Shown in pieces: positions 36,281-47,687 of a DNA stretch of 64,000 bases. The number at the start of each line of letters is the position of its first letter. The first letter of the stretch is position 1. The notes under the pieces were generated by a model that had not been told where the DNA came from, did no database searches, and worked only from the letters and a program-made list of their open reading frames with translations. The DNA lies in the NCBI RefSeq assembly GCF_933775445.1, contig NW_026089509.1, forward strand, positions 62,001 to 126,000, in the 5' to 3' direction. Source of the stretch: Argentina anserina (taxonomy: Eukaryota > Streptophyta > Magnoliopsida > Rosales > Rosaceae). Both the position numbers and the translations under genes were made by a program.

Positions 36281-36649
36281 GTACGTATACGTACAAAATA
36301 CGTATTAATATTTATACGTACAGAAATACGTATATAATATTTATACGTACAGAAATACGTATCTAATATTTATACGTACAGAAATACGTATATAATATTT
36401 ATACGTACAGAAATACGTATTTAATATTAATACGTACATAAATACGTATTAATGTTTATACGTACAGAAATACGTATTAATATTTATACGTACATAAATA
36501 CGTATTAATAGTTATACGTACAGAAGTACGTATTAATATTTATACGTACAGAAGTACATATTTAATATCTATACGTACAAAAATACGTATATAATATTTA
36601 TACGTACAGAAATACGTATATAATATTTATACGTACAGAAATACGTATT
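36281..36649 (+). repeat. TACGTA minisatellite, about 13 copies of a 27-31-bp unit
   Basis: Tandem units of the form ATATTTATACGTACAGAAAT + ACGTATATA with small length and base variation (CAGAAAT, CATAAAT, CAAAAAT and CAGAAGT). Each unit holds two self-complementary cores (TACGTA/GTAC and TACGTAT). It lies inside the second LTR and is unrelated to the satellite. Confidence 0.88.
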
Positions 36650-37089
36650 AATTGAGTATTGTACAGTAACCGTGAATAGTGAACAGTAACTTCGTATAAA
36701 CCAAAATTGCTGAACAGTAACCGTATATTACTGTTTTGGCATTTAAAGGTTTACGAAACGATTCTAAATTCTTTTCTTATTCTTTTAAGGTGATCGTTAA
36801 ATCGAGGAAAGGAATTAGCATCGCGAATTGTGGAATTACGCTCAAGTCAATAAGGTGAGTAAAATCTCACTGAATTACGAATCTACCCTCGCGGTGATTC
36901 AACATTTTTGCAAGTGTGTTTATTTAATGAATTACAACATGTATATAACTTAGTGGACTACGTATATATATAGTATAATGGTAATAAATACATATATATA
37001 TATATAGTTCATTAAATTACATACTGTTATTAATTCATTAAAAATAGTCATTTCGGTGACAGAAAAATTGTGCATGTGTGATTTTAATG

Positions 37090-37116
37090 GTACGATATGA
37101 TGTGAGATTATCGTAC
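37090..37116. other. Hairpin A: GTACGATA / TATCGTAC
   Basis: A 27-bp inverted repeat: an 8-bp perfect stem and an 11-base loop TGATGTGAGAT. The first of three related hairpins. It pairs G-C at the fifth stem position. Confidence 0.8.
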
Positions 37117-37270
37117 GTAATTTTTCAGGTGTTTATGAAATATGACATGTATATGATATAGTGGACTATGTATATATTGTATAAATGGTAAATAAATACA
37201 AATATATATAGTTTGCTATATAATATACTGTTATGATTTTTATTATGATATATTGTGAAAGTTTTAAAAC

Positions 37271-37297
37271 GTACAATATGATGAGTGATTATTGTAC
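37271..37297. other. Hairpin B: GTACAATA / TATTGTAC
   Basis: Same 8-bp stem and 11-base loop geometry as hairpin A, with loop TGATGAGTGAT. The fifth stem pair is A-T instead of G-C, changed on both arms. Confidence 0.8.
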
Positions 37298-37354
37298 ATG
37301 ATTTTATCTCGGAAAATGTGAAATATTGTGATTTGTCTTCGGACGTGATGTGTG

Positions 37355-37381
37355 GTACAATATGATGTGAGATTATTGTAC
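37355..37381. other. Hairpin C: GTACAATA / TATTGTAC
   Basis: Third copy: stem as in hairpin B and loop TGATGTGAGAT as in hairpin A. It retains perfect pairing although most of the surrounding tandem unit is lost. Confidence 0.8.
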
Positions 37382-38112
37382 ATGTGAGGCAAGTCGGAAC
37401 CTAGCCTTTGGCCGGGCGAAACTTACGATACAGTTAGAGCTCTAGTCTGTCTGCCATAGTACTGCATGAGGTAACGGGTGGTTATCTGATCATGGGTACT
37501 CAGCTTGTTTTGGATGTTGGGTGGCGGGTGGTTACCCAACATCAGCGGTATACTAAGTGAGGGGTAACGGATGTGTACCAGCGCTCATTAGTTACCATTT
37601 TGTGAAAGTATTTGAGTAACCAGATGGGTTGCTCGTTTTCTCATGATTTTCATTATGCTGTGTTGATGTGGAGTTGTGTCTTTTATGAGACGAGAGTTAT
37701 TTTAATATTTTACTCATACGAGCTGTAAAGCTTACCGGGTTTGTGTTGCAATCCCGGTGCACCAATTACAATGGTGTAGAGGATACTTCCGCAGGTGCTG
37801 AGTAGTGGTGATTGAGTGACGACTCCGAAGACTCGAAGTCGATCGCATCCAGTCGTGGTGAAGTTCCAGCGTGGATTGTGTGTGGGATTTGGTGTGATTT
37901 TATTTGTGAGGTTGTGAGGATTATACAATTCCATTTGTTATATGTTGAATTATCATTTGGGTTTGTAATAATCGGCTTGACCGAGTTATATTTTAAACTC
38001 AGATGGGATCCGCTGTTACGCTTTAATGATTTCGATTTATTTGAGATTATTTGGTGTTTAACGACTTTAGAATTTTGAGTTTTTAAGCTCGAAATTTCGG
38101 GGTCGTTACAGT

Positions 38113-38125
38113 TGGTATCAGAGCC
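38113..38125 (+). other. Primer-binding site, initiator-Met tRNA type
   Basis: TGGTATCAGAGCC begins two bases after the LTR end (...GTTACA GT). It matches the reverse complement of the plant initiator-Met tRNA 3' end as commonly reported for plant LTR elements. Confidence 0.88.
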
Positions 38126-38408
38126 TAAGTGCGTATTTGGCGATTATCTATACCATCCGGGAGCGATGATCCGACTGCAGGCGGGCACCCATCACATGCT
38201 CCTCGGTATTGATATGTTGTCGGGTACGCGAGAGTGTTAGGAGCCACACCTTATGGTTTGGTCCTGTAGAGAGTATTGTGACGATACTCCGATGATTCAC
38301 CTTCTTCTGGAATTTCATGATTGATATTGGTTGGATCTATTTTATTGAATTTGAGACTTCACATGTATGACTGAGTGTTAATTGTTGAATGGTGATGAAT
38401 TTAGAAAA
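38126..38408 (+). other. Leader stub of truncated element
   Basis: 283 bp of non-satellite sequence between the primer site and the satellite junction (TAGAAAA|TACGTCGTTTG). It has no open frame of its own. A short frame from 38,382 simply runs across the junction into satellite. It is the only remaining internal sequence of the second element. Confidence 0.75.
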
Positions 38409-39843
38409 TACGTCGTTTGCGTATCTTTACTATTCCAATTGTGTATCTTTACATCGTTTGCGTATCTTTACTATTCCAATTGTGTATCTTTACATCGTTT
38501 GCGTATCTTTACTATTCCAATTGTGTATCTTTTCATTTTTCGTTTAAGTATCTTTCTGTATGGCTTCTGATGCGAGTTTCTATTGTATTTGAGAGTTTTG
38601 CAAGTGTGGGAGTGTGTTTCTTTCAAACTGAGTATCTTTACATCGTTTGCGTATCTTTACTATTCCAATTGTGTATCTTTACATCGTTTGCGTATCTTTA
38701 CTATTCCAATTGTGTATCTTTTCATTTCTCGTTTGAGTATCTTTCTGTAAGGTTTTCTGATGCGAGTTTCTATTGAATTTGAAAGTTTTGCAAGTGTGGG
38801 AGTGTGTTTCTTTCAAACTGAGTATCTTTACGTCGTTTGCGTATCTTTACTATTCCAATTGTGTATCTTTACATCGTTTGCGTATCTTTACTATTCCAAT
38901 TGTGTATCTTTTCATTTCTCGTTTGAGTATCTTTCTGTAAGGCTTCTGATGCGAGTTTCTATTGAATTTGAGAGTTTTGCAAGTGTGGGAGTGTGTTTCT
39001 TTCAAACTGAGTATCTTTACGTCGTTTGCGTATCTTTACTATTCCAATTGTGTATCTTTACATCGTTTGCGTATCTTTACTATTCCAATTGTGTATCTTT
39101 ACATCGTTTGCGTATCTTTACTATTCCAATTGTGTATCTTTTCATTTCTCGTTTCAGTGTCTTTCTGTAAGGCTTTCTGATGCGAGTTTCTATGGAATTT
39201 GAGAGTTTTGCAAGTGTGGGAGTGTGTTTCTTTCAAACTGAGTATCTTTACGTCGTTTGCGTATCTTTACTATTCCAATTGTGTATCTTTACATCGTTTG
39301 CGTATCTTTACTATTCCAATTGTGTATCTTTACATCGTTTGCGTATCTTTACTATTCCAATTGTGTATCTTTTCATTTCTCGTTTCAGTGTCTTTCTGTA
39401 AGGCTTTCTGATGCGAGTTTCTATGGAATTTGAGAGTTTTGCAAGTGTGGGAGTGTGTTTCTTTCAAACTGAGTATCTTTACGTCGTTTGCGTATCTTTA
39501 CTATTCCAATTGTGTATCTTTACATCGTTTGCGTATCTTTACTATTCCAATTGTGTATCTTTTCATTTCTCGTTTGAGTATCTTTTTGTAAGGCTTCTGA
39601 TGCGAGTTTCTATTGAATTTGTGAGTTTTGCAAGTGTGGGAGTGTGTTTCTTTCAAACTGAGTATCTTTACGTCGTTTGCGTATCTTTACTATTCCAATT
39701 GTGTATCTTTACATCGTTTGCGTATCTTTACTATTCCAATTGTGTATCTTTACATCGTTTGCGTATCTTTACTATTCCAATTGTGTATCTTTTCATTTCT
39801 CGTTTCAGTATCTTTCTGTAAGGCTTTCTGATGCGAGTTTCTA

Positions 39844-42800
39844 TTGAATTTGAGAGTTTTGCAAGTGTGGGAGTGTGTTTCTTTCAAACTGAGTATCTTT
39901 ACGTCGTTTGCGTATCTTTACTATTCCAATTGTGTATCTTTTCATTTTTCGTTTAAGTATCTTTCTGTATGGCTTCTGATGCGAGTTTCTATTGTATTTG
40001 AGAGTTTTGCAAGTGTGGGAGTGTGTTTCTTTCAAACTGAGTATCTTTACATCGTTTGCGTATCTTTACTATTCCAATTGTGTATCTTTTCATTTCTCGT
40101 TTGAGTATCTTTCTGTAAGGCTTTCTGATGCGAGTTTCTATTGAATTTGAGAGTTTTGCAAGTGTGGGAGTGTGTTTCTTTCAAACTGAGTATCTTTACA
40201 TCGTTTGCGTATCTTTACTATTCCAATTTTGTATCTTTTCATTTCTCGTTTGAGTATCTTTCTGTAAGGCTTTCTGATGCGAGTTTCTATTGAATTTGAG
40301 AGTTTTGCAAGTGTGGGAGTGTGTTTCTTTCAAACTGAGTATCTTTACATCGTTTGCGTATCTTTACTATTCCAATTGTGTATCTTTACATCGTTTGCGT
40401 ATCTTTACTATTCCAATTGTGTATCTTTTCATTTCTCGTTTGAGTATCTTTCTGTAAGGCTTCTGATGCGAGTTTCTATTGAATTTGAGAGTTTTGCAAG
40501 TGTGGGAGTGTGTTTCTTTCAAACTGAGTATCTTTACATCGTTTGCGTATCTTTACTATTCCAATTGTGTATCTTTACATCGTTTGCGTATCTTTACTAT
40601 TCCAATTGTGTATCTTTTCATTTCTCGTTTCAGTGTCTTTCTGTAAGGCTTTCTGATGCGAGTTTCTATTGAATTTGAGAGTTTTGCAAGTGTGGGAGTG
40701 TGTTTCATTAAAACTGAGTATCTTTACGTCGTTTGCGTATCTTTACTATTCCAATTGTGTATCTTACCATCGTTTGCGTATCTTTACTATTCCAATTGTG
40801 TATCTTTTCATTTCTCGTTTCAGTGTCTTTCTGTAAGGCTTTCTGATGCGAGTTTCTATTGAATTTGAGAATTTTGCAAGTGTGGGAGTGTGTTTCTTTC
40901 AAACTGAGTATCTTTACGTCGTTTGCGTATCTTTACTATTCCAATTGTGTATCTTTACATCGTTTGCGTATCTTTACTATTCCAATTGTGTATCTTTACA
41001 TCGTTTGCGTATCTTTACTATTCCAATTGTGTATCTTTTCATTTCTCGCATCAGTGTCTTTCTGTAAGGCTTTCTGATGCGAGTTTCTATTGAATTTGAG
41101 AGTTTTGCAAGTGTGGGAGTGTGTTTCTTTCAAACTGAGTATCTTTACGTCGTTTGCGTATCTTTACTATTCTAATTGTGTATCTTTACATCGTTTGCGT
41201 ATCTTTACTATTCCAATTGTGTATCTTTACATCGTTTGCGTATCTTTACTATTCCAATTGTGTATCTTTTCATTTTTCGTTTAAGTATCTTTCTGTATGG
41301 CTTCTGATGCGAGTTTCTATTGTATTTGAGAGTTTTGCAAGTGTGGGAGTGTGTTTCTTTCAAACTGAGTATCTTTACATCGTTTGCGTATCTTTACTAT
41401 TCCAATTGTGTATCTTTACATCGTTTGCGTATCTTTACTATTCCAATTGTGTATCTTTTCATTTCTCGTTTGAGTATCTTTCTGTAAGGTTTTCTGATGC
41501 GAGTTTCTATTGAATTTGAAAGTTTTGCAAGTGTGGGAGTGTGTTTCTTTCAAACTGAGTATCTTTACGTCGTTTGCGTATCTTTACTATTCCAATTGTG
41601 TATCTTTACATCGTTTGCGTATCTTTACTATTCCAATTGTGTATCTTTTCATTTCTCGTTTGAGTATCTTTCTGTAAGGCTTCTGATGCGAGTTTCTATT
41701 GAATTTGAGAGTTTTGCAAGTGTGGGAGTGTGTTTCTTTCAAACTGAGTATCTTTACGTCGTTTGCGTATCTTTACTATTCCAATTGTATATCTTTACAT
41801 CGTTTGCGTATCTTTACTATTCCAATTGTGTATCTTTACATCGTTTGCGTATCTTTACTATTCCAATTGTGTATCTTTTCATTTCTCGTTTCAGTGTCTT
41901 TCTGTAAGGCTTTCTGATGCGAGTTTCTATGGAATTTGAGAGTTTTGCAAGTGTGGGAGTGTGTTTCTTTCAAACTGAGTATCTTTACGTCGTTTGCGTA
42001 TCTTTACTATTCCAATTGTGTATCTTTACATCGTTTGCGTATCTTTACTATTCCAATTGTGTATCTTTTCATTTCTCGTTTGAGTATCTTTCTGTAAGGC
42101 TTCTGATGCGAGTTTCTATTGAATTTGTGAGTTTTGCAAGTGTGGGAGTATGTTTCTTTCAGACTGAGTATCTTTACGTCGTTTGCGTATCTTTACTATT
42201 CCAATTGTGTATCTTTACATCGTTTGCGTATCTTTACTATTCCAATTGTGTATCTTTACATCGTTTGCGTATCTTTACTATTCCAATTGTGTATCTTTTC
42301 ATTTCTCGTTTCAGTATCTTTCTGTAAGGCTTTCTGATGCGAGTTTCTATTGAATTTGAGAGTTTTGCAAGTGTGGGAGTGTGTTTCTTTCAAACTGAGT
42401 ATCTTTACGTCGTTTGCGTATCTTTACTATTCCAATTGTGTATCTTTACATCGTTTGCGTATCTTTACTACTCCAATTGTGTATCTTTTCATTTTTCGTT
42501 TAAGTATCTTTCTGTATGGCTTCTAATGCGAGTTTCTATTGTATTTGAGAGTTTTGCAAGTGTGGGAGTGTGTTTCTTTCAAACTGAGTATCTTTACATC
42601 GTTTGCGTATCTTTACTATTCCAATTGTGTATCTTTACATCGTTTGCGTATCTTTACTATTCCAATTGTGTATCTTTTCATTTCTCGTTTGAGTATCTTT
42701 CTGTAAGGCTTTCTGATGCGAGTTTCTATTGAATTTGAGAGTTTTGCAAGTGTGGGAGTGTGTTTCTTTCAAACTGAGTATCTTTACATCGTTTGCGTAT

Positions 42801-45800
42801 CTTTACTATTCCAATTTTGTATCTTATCATTTCTCGTTTGAGTATCTTTCTGTAAGGCTTTCTGATGCGAGTTTCTATTGAATTTGAGAGTTTTGCAACT
42901 GTGGGAGTGTGTTTCTTTCAAACTGAGTATCTTTACATCGTTTGCGTATCTTTACTATTCCAATTGTGTATCTTTACATCGTTTGCGTATCTTTACTATT
43001 CCAATTGTGTATCTTTTCATTTCTCGTTTGAGTATCTTTCTGTAAGGCTTCTGATGCGAGTTTCTATTGAATTTGAGAGTTTTGCAAGTGTGGGAGTGTG
43101 TTTCTTTCAAACTGAGTATCTTTACATCGTTTGCGTATCTTTACTATTCCAATTGTGTATCTTTACATCGTTTGCGTATCTTTACTATTCCAATTGTGTA
43201 TCTTTTCATTTCTCGTTTCAGTGTCTTTCTGTAAGGCTTTCTGATGCGAGTTTCTATTGAATTTGAGAGTTTTGCAAGTGTGGGAGTGTGTTTCATTGAA
43301 ACTGAGTATCTTTACGTCGTTTGCGTATCTTTACTATTCCAATTGTGTATCTTACCATCGTTTGCGTATCTTTACTATTCCAATTGTGTATCTTTTCATT
43401 TCTCGTTTCAGTGTCTTTCTGTAAGGCTTTCTGATGCGAGTTTCTATTGAATTTGAGAGTTTTGCAAGTGTGGGAGTGTGTTTCTTTCAAACTGAGTATC
43501 TTTACGTCGTTTGCGTATCTTTACTATTCCAATTGTGTATCTTTTCATTTTTCGTTTAAGTATCTTTCTGTATGGCTTCTGATGCGAGTTTCTATTGTAT
43601 TTGAGAGTTTTGCAAGTGTGGGAGTGTGTTTCTTTCAAACTGAGTATCTTTACATCGTTTGCGTATCTTTACTATTCCAATTGTGTATCTTTTCATTTCT
43701 CGTTTGAGTATCTTTCTGTAAGGCTTTCTGATGCGAGTTTCTATTGAATTTGAGAGTTTTGCAAGTGTGGGAGTGTGTTTCTTTCAAACTGAGTATCTTT
43801 ACATCGTTTGCGTATCTTTACTATTCCAATTTTGTATCTTTTCATTTCTCGTTTGAGTATCTTTCTGTAAGGCTTTCTGATGCGAGTTTCTATTGAATTT
43901 GAGAGTTTTGCAACTGTGGGAGTGTGTTTCTTTCAAACTGAGTATCTTTACATCGTTTGCGTATCTTTACTATTCCAATTGTGTATCTTTACATCGTTTG
44001 CGTATCTTTACTATTCCAATTGTGTATCTTTTCATTTCTCGTTTGAGTATCTTTCTGTAAGGCTTCTGATGCGAGTTTCTATTGAATTTGAGAGTTTTGC
44101 AAGTGTGGGAGTGTGTTTCTTTCAAACTGAGTATCTTTACATCGTTTGCGTATCTTTACTATTCCAATTGTGTATCTTTACATCGTTTGCGTATCTTTAC
44201 TATTCCAATTGTGTATCTTTTCATTTCTCGTTTCAGTGTCTTTCTGTAAGGCTTTCTGATGCGAGTTTCTATTGAATTTGAGAGTTTTGCAAGTGTGGGA
44301 GTGTGTTTCATTAAAACTGAGTATCTTTACGTCGTTTGCGTATCTTTACTATTCCAATTGTGTATCTTACCATCGTTTGCGTATCTTTACTATTCCAATT
44401 GTGTATCTTTTCATTTCTCGTTTCAGTGTCTTTCTGTAAGGCTTTCTGATGCGAGTTTCTATTGAATTTGAGAATTTTGCAAGTGTGGGAGTGTGTTTCT
44501 TTCAAACTGAGTATCTTTACGTCGTTTGCGTATCTTTACTATTCCAATTGTGTATCTTTACATCGTTTGCGTATCTTTACTATTCCAATTGTGTATCTTT
44601 ACATCGTTTGCGTATCTTTACTATTCCAATTGTGTATCTTTTCATTTCTCGTATCAGTGTCTTTCTGTAAGGCTTTCTGATGCGAGTTTCTATTGAATTT
44701 GAGAGTTTTGCAAGTGTGGGAGTGTGTTTCTTTCAAACTGAGTATCTTTACGTCGTTTGCGTATCTTTACTATTCTAATTGTGTATCTTTACATCGTTTG
44801 CGTATCTTTACTATTCCAATTGTGTATCTTTACATCGTTTGCGTATCTTTACTATTCCAATTGTGTATCTTTTCATTTTTCGTTTAAGTATCTTTCTGTA
44901 TGGCTTCTGATGCGAGTTTCTATTGTATTTGAGAGTTTTGCAAGTGTGGGAGTGTGTTTCTTTCAAACTGAGTATCTTTACATCGTTTGCGTATCTTTAC
45001 TATTCCAATTGTGTATCTTTACATCGTTTGCGTATCTTTACTATTCCAATTGTGTATCTTTTCATTTCTCGTTTGAGTATCTTTCTGTAAGGTTTTCTGA
45101 TGCGAGTTTCTATTGAATTTGAAAGTTTTGCAAGTGTGGGAGTGTGTTTCTTTCAAACTGAGTATCTTTACGTCGTTTGCGTATCTTTACTATTCCAATT
45201 GTGTATCTTTACATCGTTTGCGTATCTTTACTATTCCAATTGTGTATCTTTTCATTTCTCGTTTGAGTATCTTTCTGTAAGGCTTCTGATGCGAGTTTCT
45301 ATTGAATTTGAGAGTTTTGCAAGTGTGGGAGTGTGTTTCTTTCAAACTGAGTATCTTTACGTCGTTTGCGTATCTTTACTATTCCAATTGTATATCTTTA
45401 CATCGTTTGCGTATCTTTACTATTCCAATTGTGTATCTTTACATCGTTTGCGTATCTTTACTATTCCAATTGTGTATCTTTTCATTTCTCGTTTCAGTGT
45501 CTTTCTGTAAGGCTTTCTGATGCGAGTTTCTATGGAATTTGAGAGTTTTGCAAGTGTGGGAGTGTGTTTCTTTCAAACTGAGTATCTTTACGTCGTTTGC
45601 GTATCTTTACTATTCCAATTGTGTATCTTTACATCGTTTGCGTATCTTTACTATTCCAATTGTGTATCTTTTCATTTCTCGTTTGAGTATCTTTCTGTAA
45701 GGCTTCTGATGCGAGTTTCTATTGAATTTGTGAGTTTTGCAAGTGTGGGAGTATGTTTCTTTCAAACTGAGTATCTTTACGTCGTTTGCGTATCTTTACT

Positions 45801-47045
45801 ATTCCAATTGTGTATCTTTACATCGTTTGCGTATCTTTACTATTCCAATTGTGTATCTTTACATCGTTTGCGTATCTTTACTATTCCAATTGTGTATCTT
45901 TTCATTTCTCGTTTCAGTATCTTTCTGTAAGGCTTTCTGATGCGAGTTTCTATTGAATTTGAGAGTTTTGCAAGTGTGGGAGTGTGTTTCTTTCAAACTG
46001 AGTATCTTTACGTCGTTTGCGTATCTTTACTATTCCAATTGTGTATCTTTACATCGTTTGCGTATCTTTACTACTCCAATTGTGTATCTTTTCATTTTTC
46101 GTTTAAGTATCTTTCTGTATGGCTTCTAATGCGAGTTTCTATTGTATTTGAGAGTTTTGCAAGTGTGGGAGTGTGTTTCTTTCAAACTGAGTATCTTTAC
46201 ATCGTTTGCGTATCTTTACTATTCCAATTGTGTATCTTTACATCGTTTGCGTATCTTTACTATTCCAATTGTGTATCTTTTCATTTCTCGTTTGAGTATC
46301 TTTCTGTAAGGCTTTCTGATGCGAGTTTCTATTGAATTTGAGAGTTTTGCAAGTGTGGGAGTGTGTTTCTTTCAAACTGAGTATCTTTACATCGTTTGCG
46401 TATCTTTACTATTCCAATTTTGTATCTTATCATTTCTCGTTTGAGTATCTTTCTGTAAGGCTTTCTGATGCGAGTTTCTATTGAATTTGAGAGTTTTGCA
46501 ACTGTGGGAGTGTGTTTCTTTCAAACTGAGTATCTTTACATCGTTTGCGTATCTTTACTATTCCAATTGTGTATCTTTACATCGTTTGCGTATCTTTACT
46601 ATTCCAATTGTGTATCTTTTCATTTCTCGTTTGAGTATCTTTCTGTAAGGCTTCTGATGCGAGTTTCTATTGAATTTGAGAGTTTTGCAAGTGTGGGAGT
46701 GTGTTTCTTTCAAACTGAGTATCTTTACATCGTTTGCGTATCTTTACTATTCCAATTGTGTATCTTTACATCGTTTGCGTATCTTTACTATTCCAATTGT
46801 GTATCTTTTCATTTCTCGTTTCAGTGTCTTTCTGTAAGGCTTTCTGATGCGAGTTTCTATTGAATTTGAGAGTTTTGCAAGTGTGGGAGTGTGTTTCATT
46901 GAAACTGAGTATCTTTACGTCGTTTGCGTATCTTTACTATTCCAATTGTGTATCTTACCATCGTTTGCGTATCTTTACTATTCCAATTGTGTATCTTTTC
47001 ATTTCTCGTTTCAGTGTCTTTCTGTAAGGCTTTCTGATGCGAGTT
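39844..47045 (+). repeat. 3,603-bp tandem duplication in segment 3
   Basis: Two adjacent copies, about 39,844-43,446 and 43,447-47,045. Every monomer start in the first recurs at plus 3,603. I noticed only a few substitutions: 40,311 G versus 43,914 C, 41,049 C versus 44,652 T, and 42,162 G versus 45,765 A. A related block with offset 2,737 lies upstream at 38,409-39,180, where one 231-bp monomer has also been doubled. The very low divergence indicates a recent unequal exchange over about 18 monomers. Confidence 0.9.
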
Positions 47046-47687
47046 TCTATTGAATTTGAGAGTTTTGCAAGTGTGGGAGTGTGTTTCTTTCAAACTGAGT
47101 ATCTTTACGTCGTTTGCGTATCTTTACTATTCCAATTGTGTATCTTTACATCGTTTGCGTATCTTTACTATTCCAATTGTGTATCTTTAGATCGTTTGCG
47201 TATCTTTACTATTCCAATTGTGTATCTTTTCATTTCTCGTATCAGTGTCTTTCTGTAAGGCTTTCTGATGCGAGTTTCTATTGAATTTGAGAGTTTTGCA
47301 AGTGTGGGAGTGTGTTTCTTTCAAACTGAGTATCTTTACGTCGTTTGCGTATCTTTACTATTCCAATTGTGTATCTTTACATCGTTTGCGTATCTTTACT
47401 ATTCCAATTGTGTATCTTTACATCGTTTGCGTATCTTTACTATTCCAATTGTGTATCTTTTCATTTTTCGTTTAAGTATCTTTCTGTATGGCTTCTGATG
47501 CGAGTTTCTATTGTATTTGAGAGTTTTGCAAGTGTGGGAGTGTGTTTCTTTCAAACTGAGTATCTTTACATCGTTTGCGTATCTTTACTATTCCAATTGT
47601 GTATCTTTACATCGTTTGCGTATCTTTACTATTCTAATTGTGTATCTTTTCATTTCTCGTTTGAGTATCTTTCTGTAAGGCTTTCTG

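Larger units (their letters stand above)
36920..37385 (+). repeat. Degenerate tandem block in second LTR, two and a part copies
   Basis: Two units of roughly 180-215 bp (about 36,920-37,135 and 37,136-37,315) share ACATGTATAT, TAGTGGACTA, GTATATAT, GGTAATAAATACA and ATACTGTTAT in order, and each ends with a GTAC...GTAC hairpin. A third partial unit (37,316-37,385) keeps only the hairpin part. They are well diverged, so this is an old duplication. Confidence 0.7.
35008..38110 (+). repeat. 3,103-bp LTR of the truncated element
   Basis: Starts TGTAATAACCCC and ends GGGGTCGTTACA. The ends form a 12-bp terminal inverted repeat with two mismatches, the normal TG...CA form, and the following primer site fixes the right boundary. 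Layout: AACGTT-rich U3 (35,090-35,165), TATA box (35,325), GC-rich C/T tract and leader (35,345-36,100), GTAAATGTAA-rich AT stretch (36,120-36,270), TACGTA minisatellite (36,281-36,649), CAGTAAC motifs (36,660-36,740), degenerate tandem block with hairpins (36,920-37,381), and the U5-like end. Reading frames here, including a 162-codon minus-strand frame in the GC-rich part, show no recognisable domain. Confidence 0.85.
35008..38408 (+). mobile_element. Truncated LTR retrotransposon (one LTR plus leader stub)
   Basis: A 3,401-bp non-satellite block made of one complete LTR (35,008-38,110), a primer-binding site and about 280 bp of leader. It then switches abruptly to satellite at 38,409. The rest of the internal region and the 3' LTR are missing, and no matching target duplication is present on the right. 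Satellite ends at phase ...TACGTCGTTTGCGTATCTTTA on the left and resumes at TACGTCGTTTGCG on the right, about 21 bp earlier in the monomer. The 3' break is therefore a deletion or illegitimate exchange, not an insertion end. The Met-type primer site and TGTAAYRACCCC ends resemble chromovirus Ty3/gypsy elements such as Tekay. The lineage is a guess. Confidence 0.85.

Noticed and set aside
35008..38110. Solo LTR formed by LTR-LTR recombination
   Set aside because: A primer-binding site and about 280 bp of leader follow the LTR. A solo LTR would end at the LTR boundary with a target duplication.
34987..38429. 21-bp target-site duplication around the second element
   Set aside because: The repeated words are ordinary satellite sequence in slightly different phase, and LTR integrases make 4-6 bp duplications. 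The right break lies inside the leader, so it is not an insertion end.
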